Shown here piece by piece: positions 8,729 through 17,712 of a stretch of DNA of 64,000 bases. The notes under the pieces were generated by a model that searched no databases, was not told the origin of the DNA, and saw only the letters and a program-made list of their open reading frames with translations. A program made the translations under genes and the position numbers. Origin of the DNA: JACDHG01 sp963815295 (lineage in GTDB: Bacteria; Actinomycetota; Actinomycetes; Propionibacteriales; Nocardioidaceae); NCBI GenBank assembly GCA_963815295.1, contig CAWFFZ010000008.1:868001-932000 (forward strand), in the 5' to 3' direction. The stretch's first letter is position 1. Each line of letters opens with the position of its first letter.

Positions 8729-9676
8729 TCAGTCTCCTGTCCCACCGCGCTGAGCCATCAGCGCAGCGCCTACCAACGCGGCGCGGACACCGAACTCAGC
8801 CGCGACGATGTCGGGGACCGGCACGAGGTTGGCGCGCTCGGCAAGGGCGTCGAACAGCGGCTTGATCAACGCGTCCCCGGCGTCAGCCAGCCCACCACCC
8901 ACCACGATCCGTGCGGGCGACAGGAGGTTGACGACGCTGATGAGCCCGTCCGCGAGAGCAGCGAGTGCTTCGTCCCACACCTGCACCGCGGCCGGGTCGT
9001 CGGTCATGGCCGCCAGTACGTCGACTGACCCCTCGACCTGCCGCCCCGTCAAATCGGCGTAGGCACGCGCGATCGAGGCGGCCGACGAGACCGCCTCCAA
9101 GCAGCCGCGGCCACCACAACCACACACCGGGCCACCCGGCCGGACTACTACGTGGCCGAACTCGCCGGCCTGGCCGGGCCCGCCTCGCACCAGTCGACCA
9201 CCCGCGACAATCGTCGCCGCGATCCCGGTGCCGAGAGCAACGAAGAACATGTCGTCGCAGCCACGCCCGGCTCCGGCCTGCCATTCGGCCCACCCGGCCA
9301 CCGTCACGTCATGGTCGACGAGGACCGGCATACCCCAGGCCGCGCGAAGTGGCGGGCCGAACTCAAGGTCACGCCACCCGATGTTGGCGCTGAACACTCC
9401 GACCCCACGCCGGCGGTCGACGATCCCCGGCACGACGAGCCCTGCACGCGTCGCCCGGCCAGCGCCGGCGGCTTCGGCTTCGTCGACGAGGCGGCGGCCG
9501 AGGACCGCGACAGCCTCGAGTGCCGCGTCGCCATGCGGCGTAGCCTCGACGCCGGACGCGAGGACCTCACCGACCCCGTCGACACCGGGTCCAGCAAACA
9601 CGGCAGCCTTGATCGTGGTACCCCCGACGTCAACCGCGAGCACAGGCGAGTCGGCCGGCAAGGGGGAAACGGTCAC
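8729..9676 (-). CDS. ROK family sugar kinase (hexosamine/glucose kinase-like)
   Basis: The product is 315 aa. The phosphate-binding DVGGT motif is at residues 16-20. The mid-protein has GEFGHVVV and the cysteine cluster CGCGGRGCLE, the zinc site of ROK kinases. The catalytic Asp is in VLVDHDVTVAG. ROK proteins phosphorylate glucose, GlcNAc, ManNAc or GalNAc at O6; here no DNA-binding domain precedes the kinase, so it is an enzyme rather than a NagC-like repressor. The ATG overlaps the SIS gene stop by 4 bases. The setting between nagA and the SIS gene implies it makes GlcNAc-6-P or GalNAc-6-P from an imported sugar. Confidence 0.85.
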   Translation of the reverse strand: MTVSPLPADSPVLAVDVGGTTIKAAVFAGPGVDGVGEVLASGVEATPHGDAALEAVAVLGRRLVDEAEAAGAGRATRAGLVVPGIVDRRRGVGVFSANIGWRDLEFGPPLRAAWGMPVLVDHDVTVAGWAEWQAGAGRGCDDMFFVALGTGIAATIVAGGRLVRGGPGQAGEFGHVVVRPGGPVCGCGGRGCLEAVSSAASIARAYADLTGRQVEGSVDVLAAMTDDPAAVQVWDEALAALADGLISVVNLLSPARIVVGGGLADAGDALIKPLFDALAERANLVPVPDIVAAEFGVRAALVGAALMAQRGGTGD

Positions 9677-10563
9677 GAGCCAAGGATGACGGAGCGCGTG
9701 AGGTTGCGTGGCTGGTCGGCATCGAACCCACGGTCGGCGGCCAGCAACACGCAGAGCCGATGGGCGCGGACGAGGTCCGCCATCGGGTCGACATCACGAT
9801 GCTCGAGGTGCGCACCGGTCACCGCTACGGCGTCCGCAAAGCCGGGCACCAATGGTCCGAGCGCCCAGACAACGCGTCCTGGCGCGGCGATGCTGATCGG
9901 CCCGTGACGGTACTCCGTCGCCAGGTAGGACTCCGACCACGACTGGGTTGCCTCCCGCAGCTTCAACGCCGCTTCGTCGGCCACCGCGGCACCGAAACCC
10001 ATGCCCACGAACGTGATCTGTTCGGCCCTGCGTACGTCGGCGTACGCCTCGTCGGGCTCGGCCACCAGCGCGCGCGCTTCGGCGATGACTTCAGTCAGAT
10101 CCTCACCGAGATGGGCGCGCAGCAGCGCGAGGATCGACGTGGCGAACCGGGTCTGCACGATCGACTGCTCGTCGAACTGCGGGACGAAGATCGGGTCGCC
10201 CAGCTTGAGGATGGGTGTGTCCTCGCTCGACGTGATCACCGTGACGCGGCTGGCCTGGTCGTAGTCGGCCAGCGCGTCGAGCACCTCGGTCGTCGTACCG
10301 GAGCGGCTGATCGCGATGACCCGGTCGTAGGGCCGCCTCAAGCGGGCTGCGCTGGCCGGCCACGCGTCTGTCTCGCCCTGCCCGGCGTCTTCGCGCAGTG
10401 TGGCGTAGGCGCGCGCCATCGACAACGAGGTGCCGCAGCCAATCACGGCGACACGCTCACCGGGCTTGGGAAGGACGTCGGCATAGGTGGTAGCCAGCGC
10501 GGCGGCGTCAGCCCAGTTGTCGGGCTGGGCGGAGATCTCAGCGGCAAGATGAGTGGTAGTCAT
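9673..10563 (-). CDS. Double SIS-domain sugar-phosphate isomerase/deaminase (AgaS/GlmS-isomerase-like)
   Basis: The product is 296 aa with two SIS domains. The first holds VIGCGTSLSMA and AISRSGTTTE; the second holds FVGMGFGAA followed by ALKLREAT...SESY...EYRHGPIS, a motif shared by GlmS isomerase domains and AgaS deaminases. It lacks the N-terminal glutamine amidotransferase of GlmS, so it would act as a catabolic deaminase/isomerase, turning GlcN-6-P or GalN-6-P into a ketose-6-P plus ammonia. No NagB-type deaminase was seen in the window, which supports that job. It overlaps the ROK kinase gene by 4 bases and follows the permease gene after 4 bases. Confidence 0.8.
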   Translation of the reverse strand: MTTTHLAAEISAQPDNWADAAALATTYADVLPKPGERVAVIGCGTSLSMARAYATLREDAGQGETDAWPASAARLRRPYDRVIAISRSGTTTEVLDALADYDQASRVTVITSSEDTPILKLGDPIFVPQFDEQSIVQTRFATSILALLRAHLGEDLTEVIAEARALVAEPDEAYADVRRAEQITFVGMGFGAAVADEAALKLREATQSWSESYLATEYRHGPISIAAPGRVVWALGPLVPGFADAVAVTGAHLEHRDVDPMADLVRAHRLCVLLAADRGFDADQPRNLTRSVILGS

Positions 10564-10567
10564 GACG

Positions 10568-11464
10568 CTACTTCAGCGTGCCGCTGGTGAGACCGGACTG
10601 GACTTGTCGGTAGAAGACCAGGTACACGATGACGATGGGCACCATCGCCACTGTGAGCGCCGCGAACAGCGCACCCCAGTCACCCTCGTAGCGCTGGCTG
10701 GCGAGGAGGGTGGCGATCCCTTGCGCGAGCACTGGCTTCTCGGGTGACAAGAAGGCCGGCAGCACGAACTGATTCCACTGGCCGAGCACATTGAAGATGC
10801 CAATGCTCAGCAGTCCGGGTTTGGCCATCGGCAGCATCACGCGGAAGAACACGCCTGAATGCGAGGCTCCGTCCATCACGGCCGCCTCGGCCATCTCCGT
10901 CGGCAATGTGCGGAAGAACGAGTGCATGAAGAAAACCGTAAACGGTAGCGAGTACGCGGTGTACACGAGGATCAGCCCGTGGTAGGTCGACAGCATGCCG
11001 AAGTTCTCCACCACGAAGAAGAGCGGCACGATCGCCAGGAAGACCGGGAACATCATGCCGGCCGCGAAGAGGTAGTAGATAAACCGGTTTCCCCAGAATT
11101 CGTATCGCGCCAGGACATACGCAGCCATCGATCCCAGCAACATCGTCAGAATCACACCGCCGGTGACGACGATGATGCTGTTGACGAGGTAGTCGCCGAC
11201 GCCCTTGTCCCATGCGCTGGCGAAGTTGTCCCACTGCGGTGACTCCGGGAGCGACCAGGGCTCGGCGAAGATCTCGCGCGATGTCTTGAGCGACGCCACC
11301 AGTGCCCAGACGAAGGGAACGATGACGAGGATTGACCAACCGACAAGGATGGTGTGCGAGAAGGCGTTGATGGCGGTTTCGCCACGGCCGCCAGGCGGCT
11401 CGGCTTGCCGCGGCTCCTCGCGCGTTTCGACGTCAGCGTCGCCGGACTCCGTGGTGACAGTCAT
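10568..11464 (-). CDS. Carbohydrate ABC transporter permease, MalG type
   Basis: I use the ATG at 11462-11464 (MTVTTESGD), giving about 298 aa; the region upstream in this frame is the shadow of the neighbour. Six membrane segments are visible, starting with HTILVGWSILVIVPFVWALV. The EAA loop, which contacts the ATPase, reads EAAVMDGASHSGVFFRVMLPMAKPG near residue 190. The tail GLTSGTLK matches MalG-type permeases. It pairs with the upstream permease and the solute-binding lipoprotein. No ATPase gene is nearby; actinomycetes commonly use one shared MsiK-type ATPase for many such importers. Confidence 0.9.
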   Translation of the reverse strand: MTVTTESGDADVETREEPRQAEPPGGRGETAINAFSHTILVGWSILVIVPFVWALVASLKTSREIFAEPWSLPESPQWDNFASAWDKGVGDYLVNSIIVVTGGVILTMLLGSMAAYVLARYEFWGNRFIYYLFAAGMMFPVFLAIVPLFFVVENFGMLSTYHGLILVYTAYSLPFTVFFMHSFFRTLPTEMAEAAVMDGASHSGVFFRVMLPMAKPGLLSIGIFNVLGQWNQFVLPAFLSPEKPVLAQGIATLLASQRYEGDWGALFAALTVAMVPIVIVYLVFYRQVQSGLTSGTLK

Positions 11465-11474
11465 GGCAGGCCTC

Positions 11475-12387
11475 TCAGTACTCGATCCGCTCACGCCGCG
11501 TGATTCGCAGCATGACGGCGGCAATGATGAGCGTGAAGAAGAACAGCACGACGCCCATGGCCGAGGCATATCCGGCGCGACCGAACTGGAAGCCGTTCTG
11601 GGCGATCTGCAAAGAGATCACCTGCGTCGAGTTGTCCGGGCCTCCGGGTCCTATCGTCATCACCGCGACCAACGCGTAGACATCCAGAGCCAGGATGGCG
11701 AGATAGACCCACGACGTCTGGATCGTGTCCCACAACAGCGGCATCGTCACTCTCAGGAACGTCGTGGTCCGGCCGGCTCCATCGAGCAGGGCTGCCTCGA
11801 AGATGTCCCGGGGGATCGACGACATCGCCGCGTTGAACAGCACCAGGTAGAACCCGACACTGCCCCAGATCAAGACCCACAGCACGCACCACAGGGCGAG
11901 GTTCGGGTCAGACAGCCAACCGGACGGCCCGAGCCCTATCCAGGCTGAACGCAGAGTTCGCGACACCCGTGCTCGTCGGATCCATGATCACCGCCCAGAT
12001 CACCGCGATGACGGGGACCGACAGCACCTGAGGCATGAAGAACGTCAGCTTGTAGAAGCCGTTGCCCCGGATGCCGCGCACCCCGGCGCTGGCGGCGCTG
12101 CCCCCCACGTTGAGCAGAAACGCGAAGATGAGCGCCAGCAGCACCGTGATGAGCGGCAAGCCGACCAGCAGCATGGCGTTGTTTCCGAGCGCGGTGTGGA
12201 ACAAGGAGTCGTCCAACAGCCGCTCGAAGTTCGCAAGCCCCACGTAGTTGAACTCCGGAGACACGCCGGTCCAGTCCGTGAGCGAGTAGTGAAACGCCTG
12301 GACAAACGGCGAGATCACGAAGACGCCGTACAACACGAGCGGAAGCGCCAGAAAGCTCGCGATGAACGGGTACTTGCCGTGCTGCAC
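11475..12387 (-). pseudogene. Carbohydrate ABC transporter permease, MalF type, frameshifted
   Basis: The start is the GTG at 12385-12387, with AGGAGG 8 bases upstream. The N-terminal part (YPFIASFLALPLVLYGVFV... to MDPTSTGVANSAFSL) runs in one frame to about 11945. The rest (WIGLGPSGWLSDPN...EAALLDGAGRTTTFLRVTMPLLWDT, the EAA loop) is in the next frame down to 11475. One missing base near 11943-11948 accounts for it. Full length would be ~303 aa with six membrane spans. It is the first permease after the binding-protein gene. If the shift is real the importer would be dead, yet the neighbours look intact, so a sequencing error is a serious alternative. Confidence 0.85.
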
Positions 12388-12419
12388 TGAGTAGTCCTCC
12401 TGTCCAGCCGCGCTACCGG

Positions 12420-13841
12420 CTAGGAACGCGTGCGCTTCTGAGTGGCGGGGTCGCTGGCAGTCTCGTCGGCTGCCTCCTGGCATTGGTCCGTGAACTCGGT
12501 CGCAGTGATCCGACCTGCAGCAAGCTCTCCGACCGCAGACTGGATCTTGGGATCCATCGGCGAGTACCAGATCGAGTAGTAGTAGTTCCAGTTGTTCTCG
12601 CCGCCGGAGTCGATCAAGGCAATCGACGACGTCGCGCCCGGGCTGAGTTTGAGCCCTTCCGTGGCGCCGTCGACGACGGTAGGCGCCGAAGTCAACTTGG
12701 TGAACTCCGCGGCTCCCTCCTTCGACAGCATGATTCTCAGGTACTCCATGCCGCCCGCCTGGTTCGCCGCCTTGGCGGGCACGATGAACGCCTCCGCCGC
12801 TTCGACGCGGGTGCAGTCGAACGGCAGAACCGCGCCGTCCAGCAGGGGAGTCGGGGCGACGGTCGTCTCGAAGGCGGGTGGCGCCACGCTCTTCTGCTCG
12901 TTCTCCAGCCAGGAACCACTGGGGATGAAGGCAGCATCGCCCTCGTTCCAGCGGGTCTGCGACTGGATGTGGTCGAGGCCATCGGTGCCCTCCAGGATGT
13001 AGCCCTTGGACCTGAGCTCTAGCAGCGCCTCGGCCGCCATCACCATCGACTCGTGCTTCCACGCGTCCGGCTCGAGCGAGTCGATCGCGTAGACGACCTC
13101 AGGGCCACCGTGCTTGACGGCCAAGTCCATCAGGACCTGCTGGATGTAGTAGGGGTACTTGCCCTGATAAGCCAGGGGCGCGATCCCTGCACCCTTGATC
13201 TCTTCGCAAAGGTCCAAGAAGTCCGCCCAGGTCTCGGCAGGCTCCCAGCCTTTGTCGTCGAACAGAGCCCGGTCGTACCAGAGGCCGTAGACCTGCAGCG
13301 CGTAGTTGAGCACCATCGGCTTGTCGGCGTACTCCGCCGACTCGATTGCCACTGGGTTGAGGGTTTCCTTGACGGTGGCGCCTTCGGTGCCGATCGCTGC
13401 TGCATCGAACAGAGGGGTGAGATCAGTCAGCTGCCCTGAGTCGGCCAGGGTCGAGATGGGCATCTTCTCCGCGCCGGCGTTGTCGAGGACGTCCGGTGGG
13501 GTGCCGGCGTTGAAGAGCGGCTGCATCTGTTGACGGACGTCCGTGATCGCCTTGTGGTCGATCTGGGCTTCCGGGAACTGGTCGCTGTAGAGCCCCTCGT
13601 GGAACTTGGCGTACTCGTCGCCGTACCCGCCGTTGAAGATGACGACAGCGAGCGGATCGGCCGCGTCGACGCCGAACGGGTTTTCGTCGGTCTTGTCGGC
13701 GCCGCCGCCGCTGACGGTGTCTTCACCGTCACCGCCGCTCGCGCAGCCGGCCAGGACCGAAGACCCCCCGGCGACAGCCATGGCGGCCAGGCCAGCACGT
13801 TGCAGGAAGATCCGGCGGGAGTATCTGTTGGGAGCGTTCAT
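12420..13841 (-). CDS. Tat-exported sugar-binding lipoprotein of an ABC importer
   Basis: The product is 473 aa. The N-terminus has a twin-arginine motif (SRRIFLQ at residues 8-14), a short hydrophobic stretch and a lipobox LAGC ending at ~33, so it is a Tat-dependent surface lipoprotein. The body is an extracellular solute-binding protein family 1 fold, with typical segments such as YALQVYGLWYDRALFDDKGW and WNEGDAAFIPSGSWLENE. It resembles the NgcE-type GlcNAc/chitobiose-binding proteins of Streptomyces in overall organisation, but specificity is inferred from its operon, which handles GlcNAc and MurNAc. It precedes two permease genes on the same strand. Confidence 0.85.
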   Translation of the reverse strand: MNAPNRYSRRIFLQRAGLAAMAVAGGSSVLAGCASGGDGEDTVSGGGADKTDENPFGVDAADPLAVVIFNGGYGDEYAKFHEGLYSDQFPEAQIDHKAITDVRQQMQPLFNAGTPPDVLDNAGAEKMPISTLADSGQLTDLTPLFDAAAIGTEGATVKETLNPVAIESAEYADKPMVLNYALQVYGLWYDRALFDDKGWEPAETWADFLDLCEEIKGAGIAPLAYQGKYPYYIQQVLMDLAVKHGGPEVVYAIDSLEPDAWKHESMVMAAEALLELRSKGYILEGTDGLDHIQSQTRWNEGDAAFIPSGSWLENEQKSVAPPAFETTVAPTPLLDGAVLPFDCTRVEAAEAFIVPAKAANQAGGMEYLRIMLSKEGAAEFTKLTSAPTVVDGATEGLKLSPGATSSIALIDSGGENNWNYYYSIWYSPMDPKIQSAVGELAAGRITATEFTDQCQEAADETASDPATQKRTRS

Positions 13842-13873
13842 CGTTCTCTCTCCTTAGGGTGCGGTTCGGTGAT

Positions 13874-14635
13874 TCACGCGGTACGCCGGATCCGGCCTGC
13901 GTACTGCTGTTCGAGGGCGTTGTTGTGCTCGTCGCCGCCAGGGATGTTCGCCGAGAGGTAGACCGGTGGCGTCTCCCCGGCCGCGATGAGCCTGCGGATG
14001 ATCTCCGCACCCAGCAGCTGCGCCAACAAGGCCGCAGTGATGGAAGAGACCGCGCAGACCTTACCGCCACCTGGCAGGTCGAGCACGGCGTCGCCGTAGG
14101 GCGCACCGTTGTCGAGAACCACATCGGCGTGGTCGACGAGCTTCGTGCCGGACGGATGGCGGGACTCCACCCCCGCTGTCTGCGTGACAGAGGTGATGGC
14201 GATCAGGGGATGGCCGTACTCCTTGACGATGCGCGCCATCTCGACGATCGAGCCGTTCACGCCGGAGTTGGAGGCGATGACAAAGACGTCCGACTCGTGG
14301 GGACCGGCCAAGTCATACAGCCGCTTGGCGATGCCGGGATCGCGCTCGAGGATGCCGGCGCTGAGGACACTCGGTGGCTCGCCTCCGAAGATCACCACAT
14401 CGCGCAACGAGATCCGGTTGGTCGGCACCAGGCCGCCGGCGCGGCCAGCAATCTCCATCGCGAGAGCCTCGGAGTGGCCGGACCCGAACGCCTGGACGAC
14501 ACCACCCGATTGGAGAGACGCGACGACGAGGTCGGCGGCGTGCTGGACCGGCCCGGTGGCCTGCTCACTGACCGTGTCCATGATGGGTCTGAGGGCACCG
14601 AGGTAGGTGTCGGCGCTGACGGTGGTGGTCACCAT
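13874..14635 (-). CDS. SIS-domain phosphosugar protein (UPF0309-like)
   Basis: I use the ATG at 14633-14635 (MVTTTVSADTYLG), giving 253 aa. The sugar-phosphate-binding features are QAFGSGHSEA near residue 48 and FVIASNSGVNGS near 123, with a central TGVESRH-type segment (AGVESRHPSG). This is the single-SIS UPF0309 family, a phosphosugar isomerase or binding protein of unproven reaction. It is the first gene of the importer operon, 32 bases upstream of the binding-protein gene, and is divergent from the kinase at 14854. A role with MurNAc-6-P, GlcNAc-6-P or GalN-6-P is inferred from context only. Confidence 0.8.
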   Translation of the reverse strand: MVTTTVSADTYLGALRPIMDTVSEQATGPVQHAADLVVASLQSGGVVQAFGSGHSEALAMEIAGRAGGLVPTNRISLRDVVIFGGEPPSVLSAGILERDPGIAKRLYDLAGPHESDVFVIASNSGVNGSIVEMARIVKEYGHPLIAITSVTQTAGVESRHPSGTKLVDHADVVLDNGAPYGDAVLDLPGGGKVCAVSSITAALLAQLLGAEIIRRLIAAGETPPVYLSANIPGGDEHNNALEQQYAGRIRRTA

Positions 14636-14663
14636 TCTCGGCCGTCCTCTCTCGTCGTTTGCA

Positions 14664-14691
14664 CGACTCGGAGCAGTGCACAACCGAGTCG
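14664..14691. promoter_or_regulatory. Inverted repeat in the divergent promoter region
   Basis: CGACTCGG at 14664-14671 and CCGAGTCG at 14684-14691 are perfect inverted 8-mers with a 12-base spacer. They lie in the 218-base gap between the divergent SIS gene (start 14635) and kinase gene (start 14854). The spacing of two helical turns between arm centres suits a dimeric regulator. The MurR-like RpiR protein is the nearest candidate, but that is a guess. The rest of the gap (14692-14853) carries no obvious gene. Confidence 0.4.
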
Positions 14692-14853
14692 GGTGGAGTA
14701 CTCGTGAGGGCGAACTTCGTGCACGCAGGCAACAATGTCAAGGTATTGAGGGCGCAGCCGCGGATCGCGACCAAACCGTTGCCAGGCTCGAAATCGGTGC
14801 AACAACGGCAGAAGCCGCTGATAGGAAAGTCGGCCATCAGATCGGAGAACGGC

Positions 14854-15861
14854 GTGGATGCTAGCCAAGCGACTAAGCCAGGCGACTGGCTCGTGCTGGG
14901 TGGCGACATCGGCGGTACGTCGACGCGCATCTTGGTGGCGGGGTATGACGGCGTGCCACTCGGACGCGGCAAGGCGGGTGGCGGAAACCCCGTCTCGCAT
15001 CCCGACACGGCGGCAGCCGCCCTTGCCCAGGCACTGGGTGAGGCGATCAGCGGCATCGACCCCGCGCGCGTGCGGTCGGCCGTGGTTGGCGTGGCCGGTG
15101 GCCCGGCGCTGGCGCGGCCCGAGGTGGGCGACGCCTTCGCTCGCGTCTGGTCCGGCGTCGGGCTGACGTCGCCGACGTACGTGTCGGACCTCGAGGTCGC
15201 GTTCGCATCCGCCACGGCTGAGCTTGACGGCACCGTCTTGATCGCGGGGACGGGTGCCGTTGCTGGCGCCTTGCGAGAGCGTCATCTCGTCCGCACCGCC
15301 GACGGGCATGGCTGGCTGCTGGGCGATGACGGCTCTGGGTTCTGGCTGGGGCGGGAGGCCGTCAGAGCAGCACTGCGGAGCATTGACTCGGGCACGCCGC
15401 GGGGCGAGCTCGCAAGCCGGGTGCTGCGCGAGCTGGGTGTCTCAGACGCCCCGGGGTTAACGGACTGGTCAAACATTGATGCCCAGCGGTCCCGGGTCAT
15501 CCAGATCCTGAATTCGCGGCCAGCAGTGCGGCTCGCCGAGCTGGCGCCGCTGGTCATCGCTGCGCATGAGGAGCGCGACCCTCTCGCGGTGGGCATAGTC
15601 GAGGAGGCTGCGCGGATGCTGGGCGAGACGGTCGGTCGCGTCCGGGATCCGGACGAGCGCACGCCCATCGTGCTGGCCGGAAGCCTGGTGCGCGAGGACT
15701 CTCCGGTGGGAGCCAGGCTTCGGAAGACGGTCGCTGAGCGGTACGTCGGCCCGGTGCTCACGGCCGCCAACGGTGTCGGGGGCGCGGCTTGGCTGGCCTT
15801 AGCCGCGGCCGATCCCAGCGCTGCCACCGACGACATACGAACTCGGCTCACCCTCGCCTGA
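14854..15861 (+). CDS. BadF/BadG-type N-acetylhexosamine kinase (MurK/NagK-like)
   Basis: I choose the GTG at 14854 because GGAG lies 6 bases upstream and the next residues lead straight into LGGDIGGTSTRI, the phosphate-1 loop. The product is 335 aa. The family core GWLLGDDGSGFWLG is near residue 150, and IAGTGAVAG near 130. In Clostridium, MurK of this family phosphorylates both GlcNAc and MurNAc at O6. Because import here is by an ABC system rather than a PTS, a cytoplasmic kinase is required to make MurNAc-6-P for MurQ, and this gene, convergent with murQ with 4 bases between, is the best candidate. A NagK role is the alternative. Confidence 0.8.
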   Translation: MDASQATKPGDWLVLGGDIGGTSTRILVAGYDGVPLGRGKAGGGNPVSHPDTAAAALAQALGEAISGIDPARVRSAVVGVAGGPALARPEVGDAFARVWSGVGLTSPTYVSDLEVAFASATAELDGTVLIAGTGAVAGALRERHLVRTADGHGWLLGDDGSGFWLGREAVRAALRSIDSGTPRGELASRVLRELGVSDAPGLTDWSNIDAQRSRVIQILNSRPAVRLAELAPLVIAAHEERDPLAVGIVEEAARMLGETVGRVRDPDERTPIVLAGSLVREDSPVGARLRKTVAERYVGPVLTAANGVGGAAWLALAAADPSAATDDIRTRLTLA

Positions 15862-15865
15862 CGCG

Positions 15866-16816
15866 TCATCCGCGACGACCGTCCAGAGACCGGTCGAGAC
15901 TTCTCAGCGCGGCGCGGACAACCCCGTTGCCTGCATCGAGTGCCGCCCGCGCCGCAGGCTTGTCCACCTGCCCGACAAGCCTCACCAGCGCTAGCTTCAG
16001 GTCTCGGTCGGAGTCGTCGAGGACCCTGAGGCACGTCTCCTCGTCAGCACCTGAGGCCTCGACGAGGATCGTCACCATCCGGCCGTGCAGCTTGGCATTC
16101 TTGGCCACCATGCTCGTCATCAAGTTGGAGTAGGTGCGGCCGAGGCGCACCATGGTGGCGGTCGAGAACGCGTTGAGCACAAGCTTTTGCGCCGTCCCGG
16201 CCTTCATACGAGTGGAGCCGGTCAGCACCTCGGGTCCGGTCTCGACGCAGACATGGACGTCGGCAAGCAGCGCGAGGATGGCGTCGGGGTCGCAGCTCAC
16301 CAAGACCGTTCCCGCACCGCCCGCGCGGGCGGCGGTGAGTGCACCGGCGACATAGGGCGTGCGCCCGCTCGCGGTCACGCCGACCGCGAGGTCTCCGATG
16401 AGGAGTCCCGCTGCGTCGGCGCGGCCCGCGGCTTCGTCGTCCTCGACATCCTCCAGAGCGGCATCGAGCGCCTTCAGTCCACCGGCGGCATGTGCGACGA
16501 CTCGACCGGGCTCGAGGTCGAACGTCGGCACGAGCTCGGCGGCGTCCATCGCCGCCACCCGTCCCGACGTCCCTGCGCCGAAGTAGTGCACGGCGCCGCC
16601 TGACGCCAACGCCTCCACTGCCATGTCGACCGCAACTGCCAGGCTGGGGAGCGCGCGCTCCACAGCTGCGGGCACGAGAGCGTCCTCGTCGTTGATCCGC
16701 CGCAGCAACTCCAACGTCGGTAGCAGGTCGAGATCTTCGCTCGACAGGTTGCGGCGCTCCGTCGGCCCCATGGGCTGCCTGGCGCCGTCGACTTCTGGTA
16801 CGTCGTCCTCGATCAC
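15866..16816 (-). CDS. murQ: N-acetylmuramic acid 6-phosphate etherase
   Basis: The product is 316 aa, the normal length. It opens with TERRNLSSEDLDLLPTLELL, and has the SIS signature GAGTSGRVAAMDAAELVPTF near residue 80, GVTASGRTPYV near 150 and TGSTRMKAGTAQKLVLNAFST near 206, all diagnostic of MurQ. It cleaves the lactyl ether of MurNAc-6-P to give GlcNAc-6-P and D-lactate in the cytoplasm. Its ATG overlaps the stop of the RpiR regulator gene by 4 bases, the same murR-murQ adjacency known in Bacillus and enterobacteria. It ends facing the BadF-type kinase. Confidence 0.95.
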   Translation of the reverse strand: MIEDDVPEVDGARQPMGPTERRNLSSEDLDLLPTLELLRRINDEDALVPAAVERALPSLAVAVDMAVEALASGGAVHYFGAGTSGRVAAMDAAELVPTFDLEPGRVVAHAAGGLKALDAALEDVEDDEAAGRADAAGLLIGDLAVGVTASGRTPYVAGALTAARAGGAGTVLVSCDPDAILALLADVHVCVETGPEVLTGSTRMKAGTAQKLVLNAFSTATMVRLGRTYSNLMTSMVAKNAKLHGRMVTILVEASGADEETCLRVLDDSDRDLKLALVRLVGQVDKPAARAALDAGNGVVRAALRSLDRSLDGRRG

Positions 16817-17712
16817 GGGCGCGGCTCCTCAGGGTCGCGGCGCGAGCCGAAACGTCGGCCCTTCACCGCGTCGTACGTGAGCTCGAGCGCGTGCTGCGAG
16901 GTGGCGTAGGTGCGCTGAGCGACGCCCACGAAGACGCAGTCCACCACGGTGAGCTGGGCCAGCCGGCTGGCGGTCGCGCCGGAGCGGAATGTCGTCTCGC
17001 GCGCTGCTGTCGTGAGCACGTGGTCGGCCATCCGCGCCAGTGCCGAGCGCGGGAAGTTGGTCAGCGCGACGGTGGTCACACCGTTCGCCTGAGCCTGCGA
17101 CAGTGCGGCGATGGTGTCCTCGGTGGCACCGCTGTGGGAGATGCCGAAGGCGACGTCGCCAGGACCGAGGAGTGCCGCGCTGGTGAGGGCGACATGCGCA
17201 TCGCCCCAGGCGAAGGCCACGAGGCCGATCCGGTGCAGCTTCTGCTGTAGGTCCAACCCGACGAAGGCACTGGCGCCCACCCCGTAGATGTCGATGCGAC
17301 GAGCGGAGACGACGGCCTCGATCACCAGATGTAGGGCGTCGAGATCGAGCTGCTGGGCAGTCTCCTCGACGGCACGCGCATCGGCCCACGCGATCTTCTC
17401 GACGACCTGGTCGAGATCGTCACCGGGGCGGATGTCGCTGCTGACCGATCTAGCTGCCCCCGCGCCACCTTCGGCTCGCCCGAGCTCCGCTGCCAGCGCA
17501 AGGCGCAGTGCGGGATAGCCGGTGAAGCCGACGGCGCGGCAGAACCTGATTACCGTGGTCTGCGAGGTGCCGCAGTTCGCTGCCAGGGTGCTGATGCTGG
17601 AGGCCGCTGCCGCCGCCGGGTCGTCAAGCAGACGCCGGGCCACCCGCTGCTCAGCGGGAGCCAGTGACGGCAGCAGCGCCCTGATCTGGACGGTGGTCGC
17701 CGACTTAATCAC
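16813..17712 (-). CDS. RpiR-family regulator, MurR-like
   Basis: The product is 299 aa. Residues 1-80 form the RpiR helix-turn-helix (LAPAEQRVARRLLDDP...LAANCGTSQTTVIRFCRAVGFTGYPALRLAL). Residues ~120-260 form a SIS effector domain with DIYGVGASAF and FGISHSGATEDT. Members sense phosphosugars; MurR proteins sense MurNAc-6-P. Tight coupling to murQ and to the serine-hydrolase gene (8-base overlap) supports that effector. It would control the nagZ-to-murQ transcription unit and possibly the importer operon. Confidence 0.9.
   Translation of the reverse strand: MIKSATTVQIRALLPSLAPAEQRVARRLLDDPAAAAASSISTLAANCGTSQTTVIRFCRAVGFTGYPALRLALAAELGRAEGGAGAARSVSSDIRPGDDLDQVVEKIAWADARAVEETAQQLDLDALHLVIEAVVSARRIDIYGVGASAFVGLDLQQKLHRIGLVAFAWGDAHVALTSAALLGPGDVAFGISHSGATEDTIAALSQAQANGVTTVALTNFPRSALARMADHVLTTAARETTFRSGATASRLAQLTVVDCVFVGVAQRTYATSQHALELTYDAVKGRRFGSRRDPEEPRP

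Noticed and set aside
11908..13062. A long minus-strand frame covering parts of the binding-protein gene and the permease N-terminus
   Set aside because: Only the part after the GTG at 12387 is real permease; the rest is a shadow of the solute-binding-protein gene in another frame.
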